Part shown: positions 10,061-18,791 of the stretch, in pieces
Numbering within the stretch: position 1 is the stretch's first letter
How the letters are laid out: each line of letters begins with the position of its first letter
Source: Sphingomonas endophytica
Lineage (GTDB): Bacteria > Pseudomonadota > Alphaproteobacteria > Sphingomonadales > Sphingomonadaceae
Direction: 5' to 3'
Assembly (NCBI RefSeq): GCF_001476895.1
Contig: NZ_LDTB01000002.1
Coordinates: forward strand, 1-42,175
Length of the DNA: 42,175 nt
Notes under the pieces: generated by a model
Seen by the model: only the letters and a program-made list of their open reading frames with translations
Told to the model about the DNA's origin: nothing
Database searches by the model: none
Program-made: the position numbers and the translations under genes

Positions 10061-11136
10061 GCCGACACCTTCGCGCAGGCGTCGGCCAGGATCCGCGCCG
10101 ACCCGCGCCACGTATAGCGTGCCACGCGCTCCCGCGCCTTGGTCAGGCGGTCGCGGCGGATCGCGCCATCGGCATCGTCGAGCAGCATCTGCATCAGGCG
10201 CGCGAGCGTGGCATCGTCGTGCGGCTCGAAATAATCCGCCGCCGGGCCGCACACCTCGCGCACCGCCGGCGCGGTGCTGGCGAGGACCGGGCAGTCGTTG
10301 ACGAACGCTTCCAGCGGCGGGATGCCGAACCCTTCGTAGATGCTGGGGAAGATCAGCGCGCGCGCGCCGCGCATCAGCCCCGCGACCTCGGCATCGTCGA
10401 GCCGACCGGGCAGCAGCACGTCCGGCCCCGGCTCCGGCAACCCGGCCGAGCCGAACACCGAGCGGTCCATGCGCCCGACCGCGACCAGCTTCGCGCTGCC
10501 GGGCGCGAGGCGGGCGAGCGCGCGCAGCGCCACCGCGAGGTTCTTGTTGCGGGTGAGGTTGCCGAGGGTGAGGAAATAGCCGTTCGGCGTCAGGCCCAGC
10601 CGCTCCACCACCCCGGTATCGGGCGCGATCGAGAGATGCTCCGCGCCGTTCGGGGCGACGACGATATCCTTCTCGGCGACCGGCAGCACCTCGGCCAGTT
10701 CGCGGCGCGAAAATTCGGAGACGGTCGCCACGACGGCGCGGCGCGCGAGCAGCCGGTCGAGCACCGAATGGGCGAGGACATAGGCCTTGCTGAAATGTTC
10801 CGGGTGGCGCTGCACCGCGGCGTCGTGGATCACCACCACCTGCCGCCGCAGCAGCACCGGGCCGGTCATCGCGAGGCACAGCGCGGTGCCGTGGCGCGCC
10901 GCCTTCGCATAATCGACCTGGTCCCAGAGATGCCCGGCGCGGGTGCCGATGACGCGCGTGGAAATGTGCGCCAGGTCGAGCGTGCGCGCGCCCGGCGGGG
11001 TGAGCAGTTCGTAATCGGCACCCAGCGCGCCCTCGCCCGCGAGCGTGTCGAGCGCGGTGACGATCTCCTGCGCGTACCGCTGCACGCCGCTGACCGGCTG
11101 GGTCAGGAAGCGGCCGTTGATATGGACGGTCGGCAT
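10057..11136 (-). CDS. GT4-family glycosyltransferase (mannosyltransferase-like)
   Basis: 359 aa, GT-B fold. N-terminal GVQRYAQEIV loop; VIHDAAVQRHPEHFS and VSEFSRREL segments typical of WbaZ/mannosyltransferase-like GT4 enzymes; PNGAEH; donor domain LTLGNLTRNKN and IYEGFGIPPLEAFVNDCPV (EX7E). Likely adds one sugar to a lipid-linked glycan at the cytosolic face. Its start at 11136 shares one base with the stop of the upstream GT4 gene, and its stop overlaps the next gene. Confidence 0.88.
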   Translation of the reverse strand: MPTVHINGRFLTQPVSGVQRYAQEIVTALDTLAGEGALGADYELLTPPGARTLDLAHISTRVIGTRAGHLWDQVDYAKAARHGTALCLAMTGPVLLRRQVVVIHDAAVQRHPEHFSKAYVLAHSVLDRLLARRAVVATVSEFSRRELAEVLPVAEKDIVVAPNGAEHLSIAPDTGVVERLGLTPNGYFLTLGNLTRNKNLAVALRALARLAPGSAKLVAVGRMDRSVFGSAGLPEPGPDVLLPGRLDDAEVAGLMRGARALIFPSIYEGFGIPPLEAFVNDCPVLASTAPAVREVCGPAADYFEPHDDATLARLMQMLLDDADGAIRRDRLTKARERVARYTWRGSARILADACAKVSA

Positions 11137-12284
11137 CAGGATGCTCCCAGCAATTGGCGATAGAGGCGTTCGGTCTCGTCGATCATGCGCGGCCCGTTCA
11201 GCTCGTCGCTGCGCCGCGCGGCGGCGGCGGCCATCCCGGCGCGAGCGGCGGCGTCGGTGCCGATCAGCGTCGCGGCGTCGACCAGCGCGTCGACCGCGCC
11301 GTCGCCGTTGGCGACGATCATCCCGCAGCCGCTGTCGCCGATCACGTCCTGCGCGCCCGCGACGTCGGTGGTGACGATCGGTACGCGCGCGGCGAGACTT
11401 TCGAGCAGGACGTAGGACAGCCCCTCGTAGCGGCTGGTCATCATCACCGCGTCGAAGGCGGGCAGCAGCTCCTGCGCCTTCGACTGGCGGTGCCAGATGA
11501 AACGATCGGCATGGCCGGTGGCGGCCAGATCGTGCTCCACCTCCGCCGCATGTTCGCCGTCCCCCAGGATCACGGCGCGCAGGGCGGGCACACGATCCAT
11601 CGCGCGGCGCATCGCCTCTACGAAGCGTTCGGGCGCCTTCTGATAGGACAGCCGCCCTACGAAGCCGATGACGATCGCGTCATCGGGCAGGCCGAGCCGC
11701 GCGCGCGCCTGGTCGCGGGTGACGTCGGGGATGTGGATCACGCCGTTGCGGATCAGGTGACAGCGGCCATCGGCGATGTGCAGCTTGCGCGCGAAGGCCA
11801 GTTCCTCGCTGGACACCGCGATCAGCGCATCGGTGCGCAACGCGCCGAGCGCGATCTCCGCGCCATTGTACAGCACGCGCGCCGCCAGCCCGACGCCCGG
11901 ATCCAGTCCGCGGAAGGCGTGCGGGGTATAGACGCGCTTCGCCTTGCCGACATCGGCGAGGCGGACGATCGCGCCGGCCTTCGAGCTATGGCCATGCACG
12001 ATGTCGAACGGCCCCGCCGCCGCCAGCGCGGCGCCGAGCGCGCGCGCCGAATGCAGATCGTGCAGCCCCAGCGAACGGTGCATCTCCAGCGCCTGCGACA
12101 TGATCGGTAGCGCGGCGATCTCCGCCAGGTGGCGCGCGTCGGCGCGGACCGCCGAATAGAGCAGGTGGACATGATGGCCGCGACGCTGGAACGCGTCGGC
12201 CAGATCGAGGACGTGGCGGCTGGCGCCACCGCCCCCGGCCTCGATGACGAGGCAGATCCGCAGCGGGCGCGTTGTCAAATCCAC
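11136..12284 (-). CDS. GT4-family glycosyltransferase, first gene of the GT operon
   Basis: 382 aa, GT-B fold. GGGGASRHVLDLADAF in the acceptor domain; VHGHSSKAG; the donor domain has IGFVGRLSYQKAPE, ILGDGEH and SRYEGLSYVLLESLAARVP (EX7E). These resemble EpsD/PelF-like polymer glycosyltransferases, though the exact subfamily is uncertain. It is first in the minus-strand run GT4-GT4-GT4-acetyltransferase. A 410-base gap upstream should hold its promoter. Confidence 0.87.
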   Translation of the reverse strand: MDLTTRPLRICLVIEAGGGGASRHVLDLADAFQRRGHHVHLLYSAVRADARHLAEIAALPIMSQALEMHRSLGLHDLHSARALGAALAAAGPFDIVHGHSSKAGAIVRLADVGKAKRVYTPHAFRGLDPGVGLAARVLYNGAEIALGALRTDALIAVSSEELAFARKLHIADGRCHLIRNGVIHIPDVTRDQARARLGLPDDAIVIGFVGRLSYQKAPERFVEAMRRAMDRVPALRAVILGDGEHAAEVEHDLAATGHADRFIWHRQSKAQELLPAFDAVMMTSRYEGLSYVLLESLAARVPIVTTDVAGAQDVIGDSGCGMIVANGDGAVDALVDAATLIGTDAAARAGMAAAAARRSDELNGPRMIDETERLYRQLLGAS

Positions 12285-12694
12285 TGGACGGCGATCCCAT
12301 GTTGTTGATTGGTCGATGGGCGATGGCGATACGGCGTGGTCCGCCGGCGTGCGCGGTGCCGCGCGGTGAACGGCGCCGGAAATCGGGTGCGTCCCGGGAC
12401 GCCGGGGTCAGGATGGCCCGCCGTCCGGTCGCGCAGCGCCGCCATATCCATATGACGGAACCCGGCGTTGCCGGACGGGGCGGCCGCACCGCGCAGGACG
12501 CGCCACGGCGCGGGGGGCGGCGGGGACGCAATCATCCGTCCGACCCCGGCGGGGCGGCGGCGCGCGGCGTCGACGACGCGGTTCGTTCCCCAGCAGCCCC
12601 CGGCAACAGTTTGTTTCCCCCGGCGATGTCGTGATCCCTTGGGCGATGCTCTTAGCCGTGGGGTTCCGCCCGGCGCAAGGCCGAAGCCCCGCCG
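12285..12694. other. 410-base gap upstream of the glycosyltransferase operon
   Basis: Both flanking genes point to the minus strand, so this is the 3' flank of the beta-helix gene and the 5' flank of the GT operon. No supported gene. I see an 8-base direct repeat CCCCCGGC at 12597 and 12617, exactly 20 bases apart, around an AT-richer core, and a weak hairpin 12660-12690 (GGGGTTC with GAAGCCCC). Open frames here are very Arg-rich and look like GC-driven shadows. Confidence 0.5.
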
Positions 12695-14539
12695 TCAACC
12701 GCCGGCAGCGCCGTCGCGGGTAACGGCCGACGTGGTGGTCGGATCGATCCACACCCCGTCGCCGCGCGCCAGATACGCGCTCTTGGCGGGCAGCCGCGCC
12801 AGCCAGGCCGCCATGCTCGCGCGTTCCATCAACATCGGCGTGCGGGCGGCGCGACGGTCGAACCCGGTGCAGCGGTTGCCGTCCAGCGTCACGTCCGTCG
12901 CGCTCGACACCGAAATGCAGCCCTGGCCCACTTCCGCGATCTGATTGTCGCGGATCAGCAGTCGCGCGTTGAGCGGGGTGGGGGCGATGGGCGCCTGTCC
13001 GCCCGCCCCGTTGCCGGCGAGCTCGCCGAACACCGTGATCGCCGCCCAGACCATCCCGCCGCGCTCGTCCGCGCCCGTTCCCTGCACGCGATTGTCGGCG
13101 ACGACGACGTTGAGCGCGCCGGCGCCTTCCTTCCACATCGCGCTGGTGAGCAGCCGGATCGCATTGTAGCGCAGCCCGGAGAAGCTGTTGTCGCGGATCA
13201 GCCCGTCGGGATTCTGCGCCAGTACGCCGTGGCAGACGCAATCGGCGACCTGATTGTCCACGACGGCATAACGCTGTCCCAGCAGGTCCATGTTGCGCGC
13301 GTAGCGGACCACGCCGCTTGTCGAGACGGGGGCAGTGAATTCGGTCGGCATCCGCCCCTGTCCGTCGCGCGGCGAACGACCGGCGATCTGCGCGGTGCCG
13401 ACCAGTTGCAGGCCGGCGTCGAACAGCGCCAGCCGCGCGCCCGGATAGATGTGCGCGGTGTTGCCCCCGATCAGCGCGGTCCGCCCGCCCGGCCCCATCT
13501 GCGCATCGAAGATCGGGCTGGCGAGATTGATGGCGTCGTCACCGCTGCCGGCGAACTGATTGTGCTCGACCAGGATGTCGCCGGTCGCGGCGGTGACATG
13601 AAGCGCGTCATAGGCGATTCCCGCACCGCCGTCGGTGCCGAACTGCGATCCGATCACCGCCAGCCCGCGCCCCATCAGGTCGACGACCACCCCCGCACCC
13701 GCCGAATCGCGCACGGTGACGCCGTCCAGCGTGATGTCGTGCGACACCGGCTTGTCATCGGGATCGAAGATGCGGATCGCGCCGCCCTTGTAATAGGACA
13801 GTTTGACGCGAACCGGTGCGCCGGGCGCGAAGCCGCCGAGGGCATTCCCGCCCAGTGCGCCGTCCGCTTGCAGCGCGCGGCCCTGCCTGCCGAGCAGCAT
13901 TCGCGCGCCGCCGGGGCCGGTGCCCGTCACCTGGAAGACCGGGGCGCCGGGCGGCGGCGTGGGCCCGGCGAAGGCGAGCGCGCCGCCGCGTACCTGCGCC
14001 GCGACGACGGGAGGCCTGGCATAGCCGACCGACAGCCCGCGGATCGCCAGTCGTGCGGCGTTGCTGATCAGGATGCCGTCGCCCCAGTTGGCGAAGACCA
14101 GTTGCGCGCCGGTGCCGTCGACCAGCACGTCGGTCAGCCTGTCCAGCGGCAGCGCGGGCGGTCCGCCGGAGATCGGATAGCTTCCCGGCGCGAGCCGCAG
14201 CGTGCCGCCGCCACTGGCGCGCAGTTTCGCCAGCGCCGCCGTGATCGCGGGGGCGTTGTCGCCGTCCGCCGGGCGCAACGTGATCGTCGGGCGACCGGCG
14301 ACGCGCGGCGCGAGGACGGTCAGCGAGACCGGCTGCCCGTCGGCGCCGGTCCATTCGCGGTGCAGTCCGTCGCCATCGACCGGGCTGGTTCGCGGCGCGG
14401 TGGCCAGCGACACCCAGTCGGCGGTCGCGCTCTGCGACGGCGCGGGGGTGCAGCAGGTCGCGACCGCCAGCGCCACCGCAGGCAACACAAAGCGTTTCGG
14501 GCCAGCGTCCGACAGCGAAGCGACCGACATCCGTGTCAT
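12695..14539 (-). CDS. Exported right-handed beta-helix protein (pectate-lyase-like fold)
   Basis: 614 aa. The start at 14539 has GGGAG about ten bases upstream. A hydrophobic export segment (LPAVALAVATCCTPAP) contains a Cys that could be a lipoprotein site, but the residue before it (Thr) is unusual. The body has the N-terminal pectate-lyase-3 pattern (APAITAALAKLRASGGGTLRLAPGSYPI-like region). It then runs in parallel beta-helix repeats rich in Asn/Asp turns (ILVEHNQFAGSGDDAINLAS, GLIRDNSFSGLRYNAIRLL, LLIRDNQIAEVG, VTLDGNRCTGF). This fold is used by polysaccharide lyases, epimerases and hydrolases, and no catalytic set can be assigned here. Its setting suggests polysaccharide processing. 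Confidence 0.75.
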   Translation of the reverse strand: MTRMSVASLSDAGPKRFVLPAVALAVATCCTPAPSQSATADWVSLATAPRTSPVDGDGLHREWTGADGQPVSLTVLAPRVAGRPTITLRPADGDNAPAITAALAKLRASGGGTLRLAPGSYPISGGPPALPLDRLTDVLVDGTGAQLVFANWGDGILISNAARLAIRGLSVGYARPPVVAAQVRGGALAFAGPTPPPGAPVFQVTGTGPGGARMLLGRQGRALQADGALGGNALGGFAPGAPVRVKLSYYKGGAIRIFDPDDKPVSHDITLDGVTVRDSAGAGVVVDLMGRGLAVIGSQFGTDGGAGIAYDALHVTAATGDILVEHNQFAGSGDDAINLASPIFDAQMGPGGRTALIGGNTAHIYPGARLALFDAGLQLVGTAQIAGRSPRDGQGRMPTEFTAPVSTSGVVRYARNMDLLGQRYAVVDNQVADCVCHGVLAQNPDGLIRDNSFSGLRYNAIRLLTSAMWKEGAGALNVVVADNRVQGTGADERGGMVWAAITVFGELAGNGAGGQAPIAPTPLNARLLIRDNQIAEVGQGCISVSSATDVTLDGNRCTGFDRRAARTPMLMERASMAAWLARLPAKSAYLARGDGVWIDPTTTSAVTRDGAAGG

Positions 14540-14602
14540 TCCCGTGCTCCCGCCAAACCCGCCGTTCACACCGTCGGCACAAGCGCTTAACCTGAGACAT
14601 AG

Positions 14603-14630
14603 TTGCACTTGCGGTGCGGCGCGCTATCAT
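14603..14630 (+). promoter_or_regulatory. Candidate sigma-70-like promoter for the acyltransferase gene
   Basis: TTGCAC (14603-14608), 16-base spacer, TATCAT (14625-14630). The -10 box matches the consensus at five of six positions; the -35 box is weaker. Transcription would begin near 14637, before the start codon at 14689, in the divergent region opposite the beta-helix gene. Confidence 0.35.
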
Positions 14631-14688
14631 GCCAGCCATTCCGTTTATCGTGCAAGGATCCGCGCATGGCTTTCGTTGCCAAGGGACG

Positions 14689-15843
14689 ATGGCCGTCCGC
14701 CTCCGGTGCCGGGCGGCGCACGCGATGAACGACGTGGCCGTGTCCTCCGCGCCGGTCCCGATCGTTCCGGCGCGCCCCGGCGCGTTGCGCTTCGGCAATA
14801 TCGACATCGTGCGCGGCATCGCGGCGTTGATGGTCGCGTTCCAGCACGCCGCCGAGCGCGCCGGCATCTTCGGCACCGACCAGCGTTTCCTGACCGAATG
14901 GTTCAACGCCGGGCAGGCGGCGGTGATCGCCTTCTTCCTGGTTTCCGGTTTCGTCATCCCGCTGAGCCTGGAGAAGGGGCGCAGCCTGAAGCGGTTCGCG
15001 ACCAGCCGCATCCTGCGCATCTATCCGCTGTACCTGGTCACGTTCGCGCTGACCGCCATGGTGATCGGTGACGTACCCAGCGTGAAGACGATCGTCGCGC
15101 AGGTCGCGTTCGCCTCCGAGTATCTGCACACCCGCAACTATGTCGGCAATTCCTGGACGCTGTCGATCGAGGCGGTGTGGTACGTGCTGTTCGCGGGGCT
15201 GTTCTTCCTGAACCGCAACCGCTCGGCGACGACGATCGTCGCGCTGTTCGTCGCGCTGATCGGGGCGATGGCGGTGCTGACGCTGACCGGGCACCGCGCG
15301 CCGATGGGCCGCGCCGGGATGCTGGCGACATGCGGCGTCGGACTGTTCGCCTATCGCGCGGTGTCGGAGCGCAACCTGCGCGCGTTCCTGATCCCCGCCG
15401 CCGTGCTGGTGCCCGCGATCGCGGCCGGGCTGGTCATCGGCTTCGGCCTGAGCGGCTATCATGGCAAGATCGACTTCAGCCTGCGCGCGATCGCGCTGTC
15501 GTGGACGTTCGGCTATGCGCTGTTCTTCGGATCGTTCCTGCTGAAGCTGCCGCACGCGCTGGACGTCACGCTGCGCAAGCTGGGGGAGATCAGCTTCTCG
15601 GTCTATCTGATGCACACCTTCGCCTTGTGGCTGATCGCGGCCACCGGGCTGACCGGCTGGGCGTACATCGCCGGGGTCATCGCGATTTCGATCCCGATGG
15701 CGATGCTGACCTACAGCTATATCGAGCTGCCGGCGATCCGGCTGTCGCACCGCTGGCCGCGCCGCGATCCGCGCGCGGTACGGCAGGAACCGACCGCCCT
15801 CGGCGGCGACACCCCCGGTCCGGCAGCGCCGCCGCTGCCCTGA
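14689..15843 (+). CDS. Acyltransferase-3 family membrane protein
   Basis: 384 aa from 14689, chosen for the AAGGGA site just upstream; an ATG at 14725 is a plausible alternative because the core domain begins after it. The signature Arg-X10-His is present (IDIVRGIAALMVAFQHA), followed by FFLVSGFVIPLSLEKG and about ten hydrophobic helices. Likely O-acylates a cell-surface glycan. It is divergent from the beta-helix gene and upstream of the RTX glycanase. It is distinct in sequence from the acyltransferase at 7081-8145, so the locus has two membrane acyltransferases. Confidence 0.85.
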   Translation: MAVRLRCRAAHAMNDVAVSSAPVPIVPARPGALRFGNIDIVRGIAALMVAFQHAAERAGIFGTDQRFLTEWFNAGQAAVIAFFLVSGFVIPLSLEKGRSLKRFATSRILRIYPLYLVTFALTAMVIGDVPSVKTIVAQVAFASEYLHTRNYVGNSWTLSIEAVWYVLFAGLFFLNRNRSATTIVALFVALIGAMAVLTLTGHRAPMGRAGMLATCGVGLFAYRAVSERNLRAFLIPAAVLVPAIAAGLVIGFGLSGYHGKIDFSLRAIALSWTFGYALFFGSFLLKLPHALDVTLRKLGEISFSVYLMHTFALWLIAATGLTGWAYIAGVIAISIPMAMLTYSYIELPAIRLSHRWPRRDPRAVRQEPTALGGDTPGPAAPPLP

Positions 15844-16006
15844 CGCTCGACCGCCCGTCCCTTTCCGGTTTCGGGTCAAACGGGCGTAAGTTACGACGAT
15901 AGGCCGGGAAACATAGTTAACCCGTCATATACCCCGTTTATAAGGAAAACTCTGGGGGTACGCGCGGTATCGGGGGATATCGTGCAAGGCGGGAAGACTT
16001 TTCAAC

Positions 16007-18622
16007 ATGTTAACGTCGATTTACAACGGCAACAGTGTTGCCGATCTTGCGGCTGATCAACAATGGATGGGCGATCGGCTGGAAGCGATCCAGCTGCATG
16101 GGGGCACTGCCGGGTGGAACGACTGGCTGTCGTCGGTGCAGTGGCAGGCGGACATGTTCGCGAACCACGATATCGACATCATGTGGTCGATCCCGCTGAT
16201 TCCGTATGGCGCAACACTGGGCGATGCCGGTGCGGGCAAGTACGACGGCAAGTATGTGGCGATGGCCAAGCAGCTGGCCGCCGCGTCGCAGGGCGACAAC
16301 AAGATCTATGTCCGGCTGGGCTGGGAGTTCAACGGCAACGACTGGAATTCGTCGTCGGCCGTGGGTGAGCCGCAGAATTACGTCGCGGCGTTCCGCAAGT
16401 TCGTCGATGCCGCGCGCAGCGTTTCCGACAAGTTCGTCTTCGAATGGTGCTCCGCGCTCGACACGTGGGACATGAACCCGGAAGACGCCTATCCGGGTGA
16501 CAATTATGTCGATGTGATCGGCGTCGACATGTATTATAATACCGCTTGGCACAATGCCGATGCCGCCAAGGCGTTCGATTGGTTCATCAAGCAACCCTAT
16601 GGCCTGCAATGGCAGCAGGATTTCGCCGCCAGGCACGGCAAGGCGACCGCGGTCGGCGAATGGGGCCTGAACAGCGACAATCCGGAGTTCGTCAAGCTGG
16701 CGCTGCAGTGGATGGCCGATCATGACATGGTCTATCAGAATTACTGGGAGTCGAACGCCGCCTTCCAGGGCGATCTGAGCGACGGCCAGTACAAGCAGGC
16801 GGCGGCCGCCTATCTGACGATGCTGGACCAGTTGGCGACGACGGCGGACACGGCGCGCACCGTCACGTCGAGTGTCGATGCCACGCTGGGCCTGACCGAC
16901 GTCGCGCTGACGCTGACCGGCAATGCCGTCAACGGCTATGGCAATGCGCTCGCGAATATCCTGACCGGCAATAGCCGCGACAACAATCTGTACGGCGGCG
17001 CGGGCAGCGACAAGTTGTACGGGGGTGCCGGCAACGACCGGCTGGACGGCGGCGCCGGCGCCGATACGCTGGTCGGCGGCACCGGCAACGACACGTACAT
17101 CGTCGATCATGTCGGCGACAAGGTGGTCGAGAAGTTCGGCGAGGGCGTGGACACGGTGCGCGCCAGCGTCGACTATACGCTGGCCGCCAACGTCGAGAAC
17201 CTGTACCTGACCGGCACCGCGACCAAGGGCACCGGCAACGAGCTGGACAATGCCCTGCACGGCACCAACGCGGCCGACATCCTGAAGGGCATGGACGGCA
17301 ATGACGTGCTGAAGGGCTATGCCGGCGACGATGCGCTGTTCGGCGGCGCGGGCAACGACACGCTCTATGGCGCGGAGGGTAACGACTATCTCGACGGCGG
17401 CACCGGCGCCGACGTGATGCAGGGCGATTCCGGCAACGACACCTATGTCGTCGACAATGCCGGCGACCAGGTGATCGAGTATAACATGAACGGCGCGGGC
17501 GGGGTCGATACGGTCTATGCCTCGATCAATTATACGCTGACCGCCAATGTCGAGCATCTGTACCTGACCGGCGATGCGCGGATCGGAACCGGCAACGAGC
17601 TGGCGAACGGCCTGAACGGCACCGCGGGCGACGACAAGCTGTATGGCATGGGTGGCGACGACTATATCCGCGGCAATGCCGGCAACGATTATCTGCACGG
17701 CGGGGCGGGGAACGACTGGCTGTACGGCGGCGACGGCAACGACGTGCTGGAAGGCGGCAGCGGCATCGACGTGATGCAGGGCGACAATGGCGACGACACC
17801 TATTACGTCGACAATGCGCTGGACAAGGTCGTCGAATTCCATGCCGGGGGCAACGGCGGCTATGACACGGTGCATGCCACCGTCGACTATACGCTGAGCG
17901 CGAATGTCGAGGCGCTGTATCTGGCGGGCGCGGCGCGGGTCGGCACCGGCAACGCGCTGGACAATGCGATCTACGGCGGCAACGGCGACGACACACTCTA
18001 CGGGCTGGACGGCAACGACGTGCTGCGCGGCGGTGCGGGTAGCGACCGGCTGTACGGCGGCACCGGCAGCGATACGCTGTACGGCGGCGACGGCAACGAC
18101 CTGCTCGACGGCGGCACCGGCGCCGATGTGATGGAAGGCGGCAACGGCAACGACACCTATTATGTCGACCATGTCGGCGACCGGATCGTCGAATATGTCG
18201 CAGGTGGACTGGGCGGGGTCGATACGGTCATCGCGTCCATCGACTGGACGCTGGGGGCGAACCTGGAGAATTTGACGCTGGCCGGCACGGCGGTGTCGGC
18301 GACCGGCAATGCGCAGGACAATGTGATCCGCGGCAACGCGCTGAACAATGTCATCACCGGGGGCGCGGGCAACGACACGCTGTACGGTGGGGCCGGTGCC
18401 GACCGCTTCGTCTTCGCCGACGGCTCGGGCAAGGACGTGATCGCCGACTTCGCGAGGGGCGATCGCATCGACCTGACGGCCTATGGCTTCGACCATGCGC
18501 CGACCGTCACCAACGTGCAGGGCGGATCGCTGATCGACCTGGGGCATGGCGACTCGATCCTGGTCGCCGGCATCACCGCCGACCATCTGTCGTTCACCGG
18601 CGGCAGCTTCGGCTTTATCTGA
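16007..18622 (+). CDS. GH26-like glycanase with C-terminal RTX calcium-binding repeats
   Basis: 871 aa. Residues 1-285 form a TIM-barrel glycoside hydrolase resembling GH26 (endo-mannanase clan). The probable acid/base is Glu107 in RLGWEFNG and the probable nucleophile Glu218 in VGEWGLNS. Residues about 300-820 are RTX nonapeptides (GGAGNDxLxG types) interleaved with a TYxVDxxxDxVxE...TLxANVExLxLTG module repeated four times. A terminal RFVFADGSGKDVIADF segment is typical of type I secretion substrates. There is no N-terminal signal peptide, which agrees with type I export and folding on calcium outside the cell. Lying beside glycosyltransferases and acyltransferases, it may trim the cell's own exopolysaccharide, as RTX glycanases do in rhizobia; alternatively it degrades external mannan. 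The substrate is not known. Confidence 0.85.
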   Translation: MLTSIYNGNSVADLAADQQWMGDRLEAIQLHGGTAGWNDWLSSVQWQADMFANHDIDIMWSIPLIPYGATLGDAGAGKYDGKYVAMAKQLAAASQGDNKIYVRLGWEFNGNDWNSSSAVGEPQNYVAAFRKFVDAARSVSDKFVFEWCSALDTWDMNPEDAYPGDNYVDVIGVDMYYNTAWHNADAAKAFDWFIKQPYGLQWQQDFAARHGKATAVGEWGLNSDNPEFVKLALQWMADHDMVYQNYWESNAAFQGDLSDGQYKQAAAAYLTMLDQLATTADTARTVTSSVDATLGLTDVALTLTGNAVNGYGNALANILTGNSRDNNLYGGAGSDKLYGGAGNDRLDGGAGADTLVGGTGNDTYIVDHVGDKVVEKFGEGVDTVRASVDYTLAANVENLYLTGTATKGTGNELDNALHGTNAADILKGMDGNDVLKGYAGDDALFGGAGNDTLYGAEGNDYLDGGTGADVMQGDSGNDTYVVDNAGDQVIEYNMNGAGGVDTVYASINYTLTANVEHLYLTGDARIGTGNELANGLNGTAGDDKLYGMGGDDYIRGNAGNDYLHGGAGNDWLYGGDGNDVLEGGSGIDVMQGDNGDDTYYVDNALDKVVEFHAGGNGGYDTVHATVDYTLSANVEALYLAGAARVGTGNALDNAIYGGNGDDTLYGLDGNDVLRGGAGSDRLYGGTGSDTLYGGDGNDLLDGGTGADVMEGGNGNDTYYVDHVGDRIVEYVAGGLGGVDTVIASIDWTLGANLENLTLAGTAVSATGNAQDNVIRGNALNNVITGGAGNDTLYGGAGADRFVFADGSGKDVIADFARGDRIDLTAYGFDHAPTVTNVQGGSLIDLGHGDSILVAGITADHLSFTGGSFGFI
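17093..18380 (+). repeat. RTX supra-repeat array within the glycanase gene
   Basis: Four tandem copies of an approximately 119-residue unit. The TYxVD motif that marks each copy begins at residues 363, 479, 598 and 717, giving spacings of 116, 119 and 119. Each unit has a beta-strand module (TLxANVExLYLTG) followed by GGxGxD nonapeptides. Similarity at DNA level suggests spread by unequal recombination. Confidence 0.8.
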
Positions 18623-18660
18623 GGGGCGCCAAGAACCCGTATCGCGATGGTTCGTTCCGA

Positions 18661-18693
18661 CGCGGGACAGCGTTTACCAAAACCTGTCCCGCG
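18661..18693. promoter_or_regulatory. Ten-base-pair inverted repeat downstream of the RTX glycanase
   Basis: CGCGGGACAG (18661-18670) and CTGTCCCGCG (18684-18693) are perfect complements around a 13-base AT-rich loop, 38 bases after the glycanase stop. It has no U-tract, so a factor-independent terminator is unlikely. It could be a 3' stabilising hairpin or an operator for the following PEP-CTERM gene. Confidence 0.45.
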
Positions 18694-18791
18694 ATCGGGC
18701 ATGTCGACACAAAACCCTGTTAGCAAAAAGCGTTAGCGCACGGCACCTTCGGCCCGTTCCATCATTTACGCCTGGAACACAGGGGAACACG

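Noticed and set aside
12272..12634. 120-codon plus-strand frame in the 410-base gap
   Set aside because: Very Arg/Pro/Gly-rich, no ribosome binding site, begins inside the GT gene; composition matches random GC-rich sequence.
15917..15943. Promoter (TTAACC / TTATAA) upstream of the RTX glycanase
   Set aside because: The AT-rich patch is notable, but the spacer is only 15 bases, so I did not list it as a feature.
16010..18586. 858-codon open frame antisense to the RTX glycanase gene
   Set aside because: Its product is a low-complexity mirror of the RTX repeats with no start signal. The long frame comes from GC-biased codons and repetition of the sense gene.
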